Part shown: in pieces, positions 9,190-18,838 of the stretch
Numbering within the stretch: the first letter of the stretch is position 1
How the letters are laid out: each line of letters starts with the position of its first letter
Assembly (NCBI GenBank): GCA_039105265.1
Contig: JAPFFF010000048.1
Coordinates: 744,001 to 808,000, forward strand
Source: Tritrichomonas musculus
Taxonomy: Eukaryota > Parabasalia > Tritrichomonadida > Tritrichomonadidae
DNA: 64,000 nucleotides
Reading direction: 5' to 3'
Made by a program: the position numbers and the translations under genes
Notes under the pieces: generated by a model
The model's database searches: none
Told to the model about the DNA's origin: nothing
What the model saw: the letters and a program-made list of their open reading frames with translations, nothing else

Positions 9190-10872
9190 ATGCTCAACAA
9201 GGAATCCTATATGAAAACCTCAGCAGAGGTTTGTACCCAGATTGCATCTTACTTTGATGTTGTCGATAATTGCATAGCACTTAGTGATACAAATAAGGCA
9301 TACTCATTAAATCCACAAACTTCATATTCACCATCACCACCAATTAAGAGTGGTTCATATACAACATGTATTATATCTCCTAATACTCATAATACTGCTG
9401 ATATATATAATGGATTTATTCGAGCAGATATGAAAGTGATGATAAAAATAGACAAGCCAATTCTAAGTGATTTAGAAAATGTCAGTGGTTATAATTTTGG
9501 TAAGGTATGGTTTGGTTTTAAGGATGCTCGAGATGCAGTTGAGAAGTATGAAATTGTAGCTAATGGTATGACGCTTTATACCCAGAACTTTGGATGTGAA
9601 GAATCCTTTTTAACTGCATGTTGTGCAAATGAAGTTACTAAAAGAGCTGATATATATAGTAAAGCAAGACATAAGGATATTTGGAATGATACTCATGGAA
9701 GGAGATGTGGTTTTGTTGCAAATCTTAACAAAGATGTGACTTCTGTCACTGAAACAATTAGATTAAAGATTGATTTGCGACGATTCCTACCTTTATCTAA
9801 TATCAAGTACTTGCCAGCATTTGCAGGTAAAATCGAATTACGTCTATACTTTTCAACAGCTGGTATGGTATATTGTCCAGTTGGTTTTGAAAAGAGCTTG
9901 GTTGCTAATCCACATATAATGAAAGACTTCAATGTTGATGAAATTACCAATGAATTTCGACCTATTGGAGAACCAATATGGATGTGGACAAGTACCGAAA
10001 AAATAGCAATGGATAAGATTAATGACCCTAAGAATCTTCCACCTGTTGGTGAAAATCATGGAGGAGCATATGAAGTCGCAGGAGCTAACAATACTAAGGC
10101 AAGAGTTGACCGAACTATTTACAGTGATTGGAGAACTTGGAGTGTTGTTGATTATTCCATTGAAGAATGTGCGAGTATTATACCTTGTTTTGGTATTCAT
10201 GAATCTGTATATACAGCACTTGTTCAAAGATATGCTAACCCACAACATCCACTTACATTCCCAACACAGATAATGTCATTTTACACTTGTACAAGACCTC
10301 TTAATAATGAACAAGATAAAGCAACTATTACTATTACACCTAATTTTGTAGATAGTATGTTTTGTTTATTCCCACTCAAGCATACGCATAAGACATACTT
10401 CAAGAATCCTATGTTTGAAGCATTTCATATGAATTGTGGTAATTACAATAATATTCCTGCTAAAGCATTTGGTACGAATGGTAAGTATCCAGAGTTCCTC
10501 GAATATTGCCAGAATGCAATGAACATGAATGGAGAGCAAAATGGATTTAATAAAGAGGTTATTGCAAGTTTAGCGAATGAGTATCAATATAATGAAAACA
10601 CAACAGGCTATTATCCAAATGATAGGTCCTCATTCTTCATAGGTCTTCCTACTGAAACAGATGGAACATATCAACAAGGTCTTTCAAGTCTTGCACCTAT
10701 TAACTTCGAATTGATATGTAGTCAAAAGGCAGATAATCCATTTAGACAGGAAGTAGATACACCTCCATTATTATGCTTATTAACAGATATATCAATTAGT
10801 ATCTTAATTAGACCTAATGGTATGCCACCATCAGTACGTATTGGTCCTTATGATTTAACAACCCCTGAGTAA
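9190..10872 (+). CDS. Polinton major capsid protein (double jelly-roll)
   Basis: 560 residues, the usual size for Polinton capsid proteins. Recognised from the overall pattern: N-terminal arm; a first beta-rich half with KVMIKIDKP, FGFKDARDAVEKYEIVANG, ETIRLKIDLRRFLPL and GKIELRLYFSTA; and a second half ending IRPNGMPPSVRIGPYDLTTP. The two beta-rich halves fit the double jelly-roll fold of PRD1/adenovirus-type capsids. It would form the pseudo-hexagonal capsomers. It is flanked by virion-type genes in one orientation, with a start ctaaaATG preceded by a T-rich tract. Confidence 0.8.
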   Translation: MLNKESYMKTSAEVCTQIASYFDVVDNCIALSDTNKAYSLNPQTSYSPSPPIKSGSYTTCIISPNTHNTADIYNGFIRADMKVMIKIDKPILSDLENVSGYNFGKVWFGFKDARDAVEKYEIVANGMTLYTQNFGCEESFLTACCANEVTKRADIYSKARHKDIWNDTHGRRCGFVANLNKDVTSVTETIRLKIDLRRFLPLSNIKYLPAFAGKIELRLYFSTAGMVYCPVGFEKSLVANPHIMKDFNVDEITNEFRPIGEPIWMWTSTEKIAMDKINDPKNLPPVGENHGGAYEVAGANNTKARVDRTIYSDWRTWSVVDYSIEECASIIPCFGIHESVYTALVQRYANPQHPLTFPTQIMSFYTCTRPLNNEQDKATITITPNFVDSMFCLFPLKHTHKTYFKNPMFEAFHMNCGNYNNIPAKAFGTNGKYPEFLEYCQNAMNMNGEQNGFNKEVIASLANEYQYNENTTGYYPNDRSSFFIGLPTETDGTYQQGLSSLAPINFELICSQKADNPFRQEVDTPPLLCLLTDISISILIRPNGMPPSVRIGPYDLTTPE

Positions 10873-10898
10873 AAAGATGTATTTTTTATTTTTAGAAA

Positions 10899-11333
10899 AT
10901 GTCGAATGATTATAGAAGCCCACATGCTGAGATTGTTGGAAGAGAAGGTATGATGTATAATGAAGCTACCATGAAAAATAAGGACTTAGAGTTTCAACAT
11001 TTTGGTGTGTTCAGTAATACTAATACTTATTCTGTAACCTTCAACCCATATATTAATCGACCACCTACCCAGATTATTGAACATGAGGACCCTGTTAGAT
11101 TTCCAGATACTCGAGAACATATAACCAAACCTGTTCGTGAACCTCCTGTTAGTATTACAGATGGTGGTTTTTATCGACATATAGGTGAAAAAGATAGACC
11201 AGTACCTCTCTTACCAAAATATCTTAAGAAGCCTGAGAAACCACCAATGCAAGGTAGAGCAAGAGAATATAATAAACAAGATATTCGATATGGACCTACC
11301 CAACATATCTTTACCCAAAATAACATATATTAA
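10899..11333 (+). CDS. small unknown Polinton protein downstream of capsid gene
   Basis: 144 residues, begins MSNDYRSPHAEIVGREGMM, rich in Pro, Arg and Tyr with little predicted regular structure, e.g. the segment NPYINRPPTQIIEHEDPVRF. No family recognised. It follows the capsid gene by 26 bp with a T-rich leader (ttttttatttttagaaaATG), so it probably belongs to the virion-type group. Confidence 0.5.
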   Translation: MSNDYRSPHAEIVGREGMMYNEATMKNKDLEFQHFGVFSNTNTYSVTFNPYINRPPTQIIEHEDPVRFPDTREHITKPVREPPVSITDGGFYRHIGEKDRPVPLLPKYLKKPEKPPMQGRAREYNKQDIRYGPTQHIFTQNNIY

Positions 11334-11357
11334 TTTTTTATTGAATTTTTTATCCAG

Positions 11358-11804
11358 ATGAAAATGACAACAAGAAACGTCTATGACTATGTCAATGAAC
11401 TTCGCGCAAAATGTGCTCCAAATACTAAACAATGTAATTTCTCGATACTTTGTGACAAGTACCCAATGAAAACAGGAGAATGGAGTTATTTAGGCAAAGT
11501 ACTCTATGTCTCAATCAAGGTAAAAGACAAGTGCCACAGATTTTATCCAGATAAGCTCAAAGAACTTGATCTTGACTCAATATTTATTAAGCCTAACTCA
11601 AGGAGAAAAATAACTGAAGATTTCGAAGAGTTCTACATAAATGGAAACACTACCACTCAAGAGTATCAAGGAATCAAATACTACAACTACTCCATTGCAG
11701 CTGCTCCTACAAGTCATAAACCAAAAATCGATGCTCTCAAGCAGAAATATCAAATTGAGTCATTTGACATGTTTATTGGAGAACAGCTAGACTTAGTACT
11801 TTAA
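11358..11804 (+). CDS. small unknown Polinton protein
   Basis: 148 residues, begins MKMTTRNVYDYVNELRAKC, mixed alpha/beta with four cysteines in the first 60 residues. No family recognised. A second ATG lies two codons later. Same orientation and close spacing (24 bp) as its neighbours; T-rich leader without TCAYTW. Confidence 0.5.
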   Translation: MKMTTRNVYDYVNELRAKCAPNTKQCNFSILCDKYPMKTGEWSYLGKVLYVSIKVKDKCHRFYPDKLKELDLDSIFIKPNSRRKITEDFEEFYINGNTTTQEYQGIKYYNYSIAAAPTSHKPKIDALKQKYQIESFDMFIGEQLDLVL

Positions 11805-11825
11805 GCCTATTTTTTCCCAACCTAA

Positions 11826-12350
11826 ATGATTAAGAAGAGGGGTACAACCAATGGAGTTCAAGCAAATGTATCTTTAGAACCATCAGCAGCTGCATCATCT
11901 ACATCAAACATCAACAACAACATTATTATTAATAAGAGAGATGATGGCAAGGAAGACATTGTTATTACAAGAGACATTGGAGTGCAAACAGAACCTGTTG
12001 AAGTTGAACCAGATGTACGTAATGTTATACTTGAAGCATATGCACAAATACTACTTAATCAAGACAAAGCACTACTAGCTAACATTATATCAAAGAAATG
12101 CATCATAGTACCTATTGAATCTCTTAGCAACATCATCAAAGCAATACTACATGTTAGTGAGGTTGAAGTACAACTTAATGAAGATGTTGGATGTTGTGCA
12201 GCTAAGAGCAATCCAATAAGAAAAATAGATGCTATTAAGATTATTAAAGATAATGGAGAGGTAGTCATTGACTTGAAACAAGTATATAATAAAGAATATA
12301 ATGAGCTTGTTAATAATTATCATGTATGCTTAAAATATTGCATAGTATAA
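11826..12350 (+). CDS. unknown Polinton protein with IGVQT motif
   Basis: 174 residues. The first 45 are Ser/Ala/Asn-rich and probably flexible, followed by RDIGVQTEPVEVEPD and then a mostly helical, Ile/Leu/Val-rich domain. No family recognised. The GVQTE motif is the same as in the proteins at 2468, 3456 and 5061. The start TAAATG follows tattttttcccaacc, the last of the continuous rightward virion-type block. Confidence 0.5.
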   Translation: MIKKRGTTNGVQANVSLEPSAAASSTSNINNNIIINKRDDGKEDIVITRDIGVQTEPVEVEPDVRNVILEAYAQILLNQDKALLANIISKKCIIVPIESLSNIIKAILHVSEVEVQLNEDVGCCAAKSNPIRKIDAIKIIKDNGEVVIDLKQVYNKEYNELVNNYHVCLKYCIV

Positions 12351-12402
12351 AAAAAGACATATATAAAAAAAACTTAAAATTAGAAGTAATTATTTTTTAC
12401 TC

Positions 12403-12774
12403 TTACTCCTTGTCTTTTGGAGATGAAGCTTCTTGTTCATCTTCATCATCTTCTTCTTGTGTCTCTTGCGAGTCAGGCACTATAGGCACGTGAAAGCCAA
12501 TAGATTTTGGTGTTGGAGATTGAGGAATCTTTTTATGAAAAACCTCGCAGGTAGTGAGATTCATTTGAGTAAGTGCTTCAGCAATCTTGTTCATGTTTGC
12601 TTGTATCAAAGGGTCATAGATGGTGCAGACATTAGATGATGTCGAGTTTATTATTTTTTGGTTGAACAGAAATATCACCTCTTTAATAGCATTGGCTATT
12701 TCAACATGAGCATTTTTGATAGCTAGCTTTTGCTGTTTTTGGAATTCTTTGAAGTCATTTCCAGAACGCGACAT
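12403..12774 (-). CDS. small unknown Polinton protein, helical
   Basis: 123 residues, begins MSRSGNDFKEFQKQQKLA; helical, then a PQSPTPKS linker and an acidic C-terminus (EEDDEDEQEA). No family recognised. TCATTT and TCACTT initiators lie on the minus strand at 12786-12781 and 12791-12786, 6-16 bases upstream, so this is one of the host-style promoter genes. It diverges from the bZIP-like gene at 12851. Confidence 0.5.
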   Translation of the reverse strand: MSRSGNDFKEFQKQQKLAIKNAHVEIANAIKEVIFLFNQKIINSTSSNVCTIYDPLIQANMNKIAEALTQMNLTTCEVFHKKIPQSPTPKSIGFHVPIVPDSQETQEEDDEDEQEASSPKDKE

Positions 12775-12850
12775 TTTAAAAAATGAAGTGATTTTGTTTG
12801 CGAATATTCAATTTTCAAAAATAATTCAATTTTTTTTCTCGAATGAAATC

Positions 12851-13129
12851 ATGAGCCAAAATTTAGATTTGGGTGAGTTCAAGGAAACAGCTATCATCAA
12901 GAAGTTGAAGAAGTCCAAGAGTAACAACAACCTCAAAAATATTGATACTGCAAAAACTGAAACAACAGAAAAACGTGGTAGAAAGCAAAAGTATGCAACA
13001 GTTGAAGAACGAAATGAAGCACGTAAACAACAGCAAAAGGCATATCGTGAAAGAAAGAAAAGAGAAATACAAAGTATGAAGGAAAAAATAATGTCGTATG
13101 AAAGCAAAAAGGTAGCTTATGAAGAATGA
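12851..13129 (+). CDS. bZIP-like basic protein of the Polinton
   Basis: 92 residues from the ATG at 12851, preferred over a longer reading whose extra N-terminus is antisense to the neighbour. The segment KRGRKQKYATVEERNEARKQ leads into QQKAYRERKKREIQ, close to the AP-1/Yap basic-region pattern (Q.AFRERK), followed by a short helix. It probably binds DNA and could regulate the element's genes; this is inference. The last six codons are the first unit of the adjacent 19-bp tandem array, so the C-terminus has been shaped by the repeat. Confidence 0.5.
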   Translation: MSQNLDLGEFKETAIIKKLKKSKSNNNLKNIDTAKTETTEKRGRKQKYATVEERNEARKQQQKAYRERKKREIQSMKEKIMSYESKKVAYEE

Positions 13130-13414
13130 GGTAGCTTATGAGGAAAAAGGTAGCTTATGAGGAAAAAGGTAGCTTATGAGGAAAAAGGTAGCTTATGAGG
13201 AAAAAGGTAGCTTATGAGGAAAAAGGTAGCTTATGAGGAAAAAGGTAGCTTATGAGGAAAAAGGTAGCTTATGAGGAAAAAGGTAGCTTATGAGGAAAAA
13301 GGTAGCTTATGAGGAAAAAGGTAGCTTATGAGGAAAAAGGTAGCTTATGAGGAAAAAGGTAGCTTATGAGGAAAAAGGTAGCTTATGAGGAAAAAGGTAG
13401 CTTATGAGGAAAAA
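13111..13414 (+). repeat. 19-bp minisatellite, 16 units
   Basis: Unit ggtagcttatgaggaaaaa. The first unit (13111-13129) is a variant and codes the last residues of the bZIP-like protein; fifteen identical units follow from 13130 to 13414. Because 19 is not a multiple of three the array shifts frame each unit and is not coding as a whole. Perfect identity implies recent expansion. Confidence 0.95.
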
Positions 13415-13445
13415 CATGTAGTTAAAAAAAAAACTTTTTTTTTAG

Positions 13446-13871
13446 TTATTCATTTTTCTTGTAGTACATTGTGATGAACTTCTTGTTTCTTTTCACTTTC
13501 TTATGTGTAAAGTGTCTCTTTGTTCCATCGAGATGCCCGAAACCAAGTCGAGTAATAGATAGTTCATGACCAAAGAACATGTTGTACAAGTTAACAATGT
13601 CTCTTGCAGGATAACAATCTTTCTCGAGGTTGTCAAACCATTCATCATACCTCTTTTTTTGTTTTGCTCGAAGTCGATGTGCATCATTTTCAAGAGCATG
13701 AGCATAATTTTCACACATCGTTCTTAAATTTGATGTATCATCTTCAACTTTTAGTTGAGATATTTTTTTCGACATGTTTATATTAATTTTGTAGTCGAAT
13801 GAATCATGATCTTTAGGAGGTGTTTGTTTTTGTAAAATATCTTCTATTTTATCTTCTTCTTCATTCATCAT
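13446..13871 (-). CDS. small unknown Polinton protein
   Basis: 141 residues, begins MMNEEEDKIEDILQKQ; acidic N-terminus, helical centre (NYAHALENDAHRLRAKQKKR) and a basic C-terminus (FTHKKVKRNKKFI). No family recognised. The initiator TCACTA is on the minus strand at 13888-13883, 11 bases before the ATG, placing it in the host-style promoter group. The next gene (14062) diverges from it. Confidence 0.5.
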   Translation of the reverse strand: MMNEEEDKIEDILQKQTPPKDHDSFDYKININMSKKISQLKVEDDTSNLRTMCENYAHALENDAHRLRAKQKKRYDEWFDNLEKDCYPARDIVNLYNMFFGHELSITRLGFGHLDGTKRHFTHKKVKRNKKFITMYYKKNE

Positions 13872-14061
13872 TAATAAAATAATAGTGATATTAATAAATA
13901 TATTTTTTTAAAATTTCAATATATTTTATTTTTTTTAATTCAATTTTTGAATTTTTATAGTTAATGTAACTTTTTCAAAGAAAAATATCCACCTTCGAGT
14001 TTTTCTACGAAATTTAAAATTTAGTGATATCAACTAGAAAATAGATCATTTTTATACTTGT
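13872..14061. promoter_or_regulatory. divergent intergenic region with initiators for both flanking genes
   Basis: TCATTT at 14046-14051 lies 10 bases before the rightward ATG at 14062, and TCACTA on the minus strand lies 11 bases before the leftward ATG. The rest is T-rich. Confidence 0.45.
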
Positions 14062-15480
14062 ATGTCATACAACTACAGCTCAGACAGCGATGTTAGTCTA
14101 TTTGACTCGATCGAGCAATCGGGTCAACAAGCTCCACCATCAGATCCGCCATCAGCTCCACCCACAGAAGTTTGGCTCAAGAACATGACCCCAGAACAAC
14201 TCGAATCCATGCGACTGTTCATCATGAAGCAGCAAGAAGAAGCAGCAGCTAGATTGAAGAAGAAGCAGCAAGAAGAAGAAGCAGCTAGATTGAAGAAGAA
14301 GCAAGAAGAAGAAGAAGCAGCTAGATTGAAGAAGAAGCAAGAAGAAGAAGAAGCAGCTCGATTGAAGAAGCAACAAGAAGAAGAAGCAGCTAGATTGAAG
14401 AAGCAGCAAGAAGAAGAAGCATTAGCAAGATTGAAGCAAGAAGACGATGCAAGAAGGAAGAATCCATATGTTCCATATGTTCCAATTTCCAATAAAGTCT
14501 TTCCACCACCTCGCTCATATAATATAATACAAGTTCCTCCACCTCCTCCACCTCCTTCTAATCAACAAATACCACCACCTCCAAGAGTTCTCGCTAGACC
14601 ATCTGCATTTGTCGAGAATCAAAAACTCGGTTCCAATCCAAAAGAAGAAACAAAGATAGAAGGAGAAGAAGAAGTTGATCATGAACAAGAACCATCACCA
14701 GCTCGCAAAGAACCATATAAGCCACCGAAAAGTGTTCATGATATGAAATCCAATAGTGATTATAAGGAGGATAATGTTCGTCCATTCGACTTTCGAGAAG
14801 AAATGGAACAATTAATAGAAGAAAATGAAAACTTGAAAGAACGATTAACGAAGTTGGAGGAGAAAATGACTGGTGTAGAATATAACATTCAAGACATAAA
14901 TCACAATGCTGAAGAACTCAGGAAAGACATTGATGATAACGACGAATACGCACTCGAGCTGATGAAATTGGAACTTGCTCCAAAAAAGGTGGCGAAGTAC
15001 ATTAACAAAATTCACGATCTAAAGAAGGACGTGGCGGATCTGAAAAATGCTCAACAAGCTGGTCCTCCAACAGATGATGCATTTGCTGAAAAGTTGGCAA
15101 GATCGAGATTGATGATGGTAGAAGTTGATTATCTTCGAAACATGATGGACGCTATTGAATCATATGACAAGAAAAAAGCACCAGAGATGATAAACGTGTT
15201 CAAGTCCTATGGATGGAAGTTGTCCAATTGCATTTATCATCTTCGACCATACTTATCACCAGAAGAGAAAGAGAAGTTGGACAAAGCATGCAGCTTCGAG
15301 AGAAAAGGAAAGAAGCAATCACCGAAGCAAGTGCTGAATGCCATTAAGCAATTTGGTGAATCAATGGAGAAGAACGAAATTGAACGGAACTCTGACTCGA
15401 AGTCGAAAGGACATGAGTTCCAATATCATTTTCCATATCTCGAAGATAATGTCGTTGATGATGATGATTACCCCCAATAA
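14062..15480 (+). CDS. coiled-coil Polinton protein with degenerate EEAARLKKKQ repeats
   Basis: 472 residues. Residues about 55-128 consist of tandem EEAARLKKKQEEE-type units (encoded by a 30-33 bp DNA repeat at 14228-14440), forming a single long charged helix. A proline-rich tract (PPPPPPPSNQQIPPPP) follows, then an acidic linker and a heptad coiled coil at about 245-295 (LIEENENLKERLTKLEEKM). The C-terminal 150 residues are helical. No family recognised. Long helix plus polyproline suggests a scaffold. It immediately precedes DNA polymerase, has a host-style TCATTT initiator, and may act with replication; that is inference from context. Confidence 0.6.
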   Translation: MSYNYSSDSDVSLFDSIEQSGQQAPPSDPPSAPPTEVWLKNMTPEQLESMRLFIMKQQEEAAARLKKKQQEEEAARLKKKQEEEEAARLKKKQEEEEAARLKKQQEEEAARLKKQQEEEALARLKQEDDARRKNPYVPYVPISNKVFPPPRSYNIIQVPPPPPPPSNQQIPPPPRVLARPSAFVENQKLGSNPKEETKIEGEEEVDHEQEPSPARKEPYKPPKSVHDMKSNSDYKEDNVRPFDFREEMEQLIEENENLKERLTKLEEKMTGVEYNIQDINHNAEELRKDIDDNDEYALELMKLELAPKKVAKYINKIHDLKKDVADLKNAQQAGPPTDDAFAEKLARSRLMMVEVDYLRNMMDAIESYDKKKAPEMINVFKSYGWKLSNCIYHLRPYLSPEEKEKLDKACSFERKGKKQSPKQVLNAIKQFGESMEKNEIERNSDSKSKGHEFQYHFPYLEDNVVDDDDYPQ

Positions 15481-15562
15481 GATAGGTCATAACTAAAAAA
15501 TAATTTTTTTTACTTTTTCTTTGTTTTTATTTTTATCGTTTCACTTTTATTTTAGGTTAAAC

Positions 15563-18500
15563 ATGAACAAGGACATTGAAGATAATTTTTTAGATGCTAT
15601 TGGAGATGTCTATGCTGATACAAAATCACAGTTTCGTCGTGAATATAATCGACGTGCTAAACAATACCAAAAGAAAGACAAATTTAAAGAAGAAATGAGG
15701 AAGCTCATGATTCCTGCAGGACAAGGTATTGGTTTTGCTACAGACATCAATCAAGATGAAGATAAGAGGTACGCATTTACGGAAGCACTACGACAGATAC
15801 ATAAAAAGAAAAATGTTGGAAGACCTATTGTTAAAGCAATTGCACTTGATGGAACTTATAAGTACTTCACACTCAGTGATAAGCACAACATCGAAAGTAC
15901 ATTAGGTCATATAACAGGAGAACTTGATTTAAGTGAAGACCAATCAGACACTAATCCATATATCTCAAACATGTTCATTCCAGTTCGATATGAGGTACAA
16001 TTTATTGACATGAACAAAACAAATGATGGTGTTCATTTTAGAACCAAGATGCAAGATATGGATACTCATGAAATCTATGATGATGAAGTCGAAATTGATG
16101 AAGACTATCGAAATACACCAGAAGGTAGTTTTTTCCCATACATCAATCTATCACCTATAGACTTATCTACATACCAAATCTTTCATGAGGTAAGGAAAGA
16201 GAACTACAGAGATAATTGTTTTGTATATGCTTGTATACAATCAGGTGTGTTCACTGATGATGAAATAGATGACTTACGATTTTTTGTTCAAACAAGAGCC
16301 ATACCTAATAACAAGATAGAAGAAGTAGCTAAAAAGTTCAAGTGCAATTTTAGTATCATTAGAATTGTTGAACAACCTGATAAATACAAGTATGAAACAA
16401 GAATCAACACCAGAAAGAAAAAATGGTCTGTTGATTTTAAAAGAGAAGTTAACCTGATATTGTTCAAAGACCATTATATGCTCAACAGGAAAATACCTTG
16501 TACATTATTCTACCTTCAACACTATGAAGAACTTGATAGAACATTTGCATATATGCCTTTTGACAAAAGATGTATGATAGCAAGATTGGAGAAAAATGGA
16601 AAGACTGTCAAAGACTATAAACATGAAGGAATCAAACCAATAACCTTTTTCCAAAAGATGTTTGAGTTACATCTATTTGAAGAAATCAAAGCATGCGAAA
16701 TGGATATTATCAACACAACTGAATATGAACATGTTAATGACTATGTAAGTCTCGAATATAATGCAGAACATAGTACAAGACTCATTGAGAATAATAAAAA
16801 GAAACAAAATACATGGTCAAGGATTTATTATAGTGACTTCGAAACAAACTCGACAGTCAGTCCACATATACCATATCTCAATTGTACGATCTTTCGAGAT
16901 GGAGCCAACATACATAAAATATCTATTCAAGGTGAAGATTGTGGACAGAAGCTCTTGAATTATTTATGGAGTGGCTCATTAACATATTTTCATAACCTCA
17001 AGTATGATGCATGTTTTTTCATTAACACACCTGGATGGGATACACAGATAACAGAACGAAGTGGAACTGTGTTGCAAATCATCATGACATTATTCGAAGA
17101 AGGTACAAGGAAAGTCAAAAAGCGATTAACATTCAGGAACTCATATAGTATAATACCTCAAGCATTAAGTAAATTTGCTACAATGTTCAACCTCAATGTT
17201 CACAAGGAAGTCATGGCATATAAGCTATATACACAAGAGAACATTCAAAGAAGAATTGTTGATGCTACTGAGTTCCAACAGCAATACATCGATGAAAATG
17301 CAGATAAGTTATCGAAAGCACAACTTGATGCAAACTGCAAGCAGATTATCGAAAATGCAAAAATCGCAAATTGCTATAATGATGGCAAAATCGACATCAT
17401 TAAATATGCCATCTTCTATTGTTTCAAGGACTGTATTGTTTTGATGAAGGGAATGGAAAAATTTAATGAAGACCTGAAAGCAGTCTTTAAAGAGACAAAG
17501 ACAGATATGTATGGTGTTCATGATTTTATATCTATAAGTGCTATTGGATACTGCTTTGCCAAGAAATATGGTTGCTTTGATGGATGTTATGAACTATCAG
17601 GTAAGTGTCAAGACTTCATACAACGATGTGTCTCTGGTGGAAGAACAATGACAGCAGGTAATGAAAAGCAATACATCGAAGGAAAGATACAAGACTTTGA
17701 TGCAGTTAGCTTATATCCATCTGCAATGTATGTTATGGATGGTATACCATTAGGAAGACCTAAAGTAATACCACAAGGTACAACACATGAACAACTTATG
17801 CAATATGATACATTCTTTATCGAAGTCAACATCAAGAAACTCGAATGTAAATCAAAAGAGCCATATAAATTTGGACAAGTATTTACAAGGAATGAAGCAG
17901 GTAGTAAAATATTCGGCAATTTCCTTGTTGACCATTATTATATCGATAAAGTAGGTCTCATGGACTTGTTCGAATTTTATGATGTTGAATATGAGTTAAT
18001 ACGTGGCTATTACTTTGATGAAGGATTTAACAAGAAAATCAATGAGTTCATTGAGAAGCTCTTTAATCTCAGGGCAAGTTATAAAAAGCAAAAGAACCCT
18101 CTTGAACAAACAATAAAGCTCCTCCTCAACTCCATATATGGCAAGTCAATATTGAAAGCAACAAAGACTGAAACCAAGACAGTACCAAAAAGCCAACTAT
18201 ACAAGTACCTCTGGAGGAACTACAACTTTATCAAGGAGGTTGTTGAAGATGCTAATATTGATAAGTGCTATGTCAAGAAGTTGAAACCAATTAATGACCA
18301 TTTCAACCTACCTCAATTTGGTGCAAGCGTTCTCTCTTGGAGTAAGCACTTAATGAACAGGGTTATGGCTACAGCTGAGCAAGCAGGTATACCTATCTTT
18401 TATCAAGATACTGATAGTATGCATGTACTTGAAAAAGATGTACCAAGGATAGCTGACTTATTCCAGTTCAAGTATCATCAACCTCTTATTGGAAAAAATA

Positions 18501-18838
18501 TGTGTCAGTTTCATAATGACTTTGATGAGTTCGAAGGTAGTCAAGGGGAAATACACTCAAGAAAACTCATTGCACTTGGTAAAAAGAGCTACCTCGATAT
18601 CTTGGTTGATGAACAAGGAAATGAAGGATATCATATTAGACTCAAAGGAATTCCAAAACAAGTTATTCTCAACAAGTGCAAAAGGATGGATATCTCAGTT
18701 GAAGAGCTTTTTGAAAGAATGCATGAAGGAGAAAGTATGACATTTGATTTGTTGGATGGTTCGAATGCATTCAGGAAGTCAAAGACATTTCAACAAACCA
18801 ACTTACCTAAATTTGCACGTACTCTTAGGTTTACTTAG
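15563..18838 (+). CDS. Polinton protein-primed DNA polymerase family B
   Basis: 1091 residues from the ATG at 15563 (an upstream ATG at 15521 is unlikely because TCACTT at 15541-15546 is a good initiator). Exonuclease motifs SDFET (about 424) and FHNLKYDA; polymerase motifs DAVSLYPSAM (about 712), LLNSIYGKS (about 855) and YQDTDSM (about 948). This is the pPolB layout that copies linear genomes from a terminal-protein primer. The N-terminal 400 residues include RDNCFVYACIQSG followed by an acidic helix, reminiscent of OTU-type cysteine protease folds seen on some Polinton polymerases. The 3' end overlaps the convergent gene at 18831 by 8 bp. Confidence 0.95.
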   Translation: MNKDIEDNFLDAIGDVYADTKSQFRREYNRRAKQYQKKDKFKEEMRKLMIPAGQGIGFATDINQDEDKRYAFTEALRQIHKKKNVGRPIVKAIALDGTYKYFTLSDKHNIESTLGHITGELDLSEDQSDTNPYISNMFIPVRYEVQFIDMNKTNDGVHFRTKMQDMDTHEIYDDEVEIDEDYRNTPEGSFFPYINLSPIDLSTYQIFHEVRKENYRDNCFVYACIQSGVFTDDEIDDLRFFVQTRAIPNNKIEEVAKKFKCNFSIIRIVEQPDKYKYETRINTRKKKWSVDFKREVNLILFKDHYMLNRKIPCTLFYLQHYEELDRTFAYMPFDKRCMIARLEKNGKTVKDYKHEGIKPITFFQKMFELHLFEEIKACEMDIINTTEYEHVNDYVSLEYNAEHSTRLIENNKKKQNTWSRIYYSDFETNSTVSPHIPYLNCTIFRDGANIHKISIQGEDCGQKLLNYLWSGSLTYFHNLKYDACFFINTPGWDTQITERSGTVLQIIMTLFEEGTRKVKKRLTFRNSYSIIPQALSKFATMFNLNVHKEVMAYKLYTQENIQRRIVDATEFQQQYIDENADKLSKAQLDANCKQIIENAKIANCYNDGKIDIIKYAIFYCFKDCIVLMKGMEKFNEDLKAVFKETKTDMYGVHDFISISAIGYCFAKKYGCFDGCYELSGKCQDFIQRCVSGGRTMTAGNEKQYIEGKIQDFDAVSLYPSAMYVMDGIPLGRPKVIPQGTTHEQLMQYDTFFIEVNIKKLECKSKEPYKFGQVFTRNEAGSKIFGNFLVDHYYIDKVGLMDLFEFYDVEYELIRGYYFDEGFNKKINEFIEKLFNLRASYKKQKNPLEQTIKLLLNSIYGKSILKATKTETKTVPKSQLYKYLWRNYNFIKEVVEDANIDKCYVKKLKPINDHFNLPQFGASVLSWSKHLMNRVMATAEQAGIPIFYQDTDSMHVLEKDVPRIADLFQFKYHQPLIGKNMCQFHNDFDEFEGSQGEIHSRKLIALGKKSYLDILVDEQGNEGYHIRLKGIPKQVILNKCKRMDISVEELFERMHEGESMTFDLLDGSNAFRKSKTFQQTNLPKFARTLRFT

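Noticed and set aside
13111-13414. Possible CRISPR-like array
   Set aside because: Head-to-tail 19-bp units without spacers; a minisatellite.
14124-14492. Leftward frame rich in Cys/Ser/Phe opposite the coiled-coil gene
   Set aside because: Antisense shadow of the EEAARLKKKQ-coding repeat.
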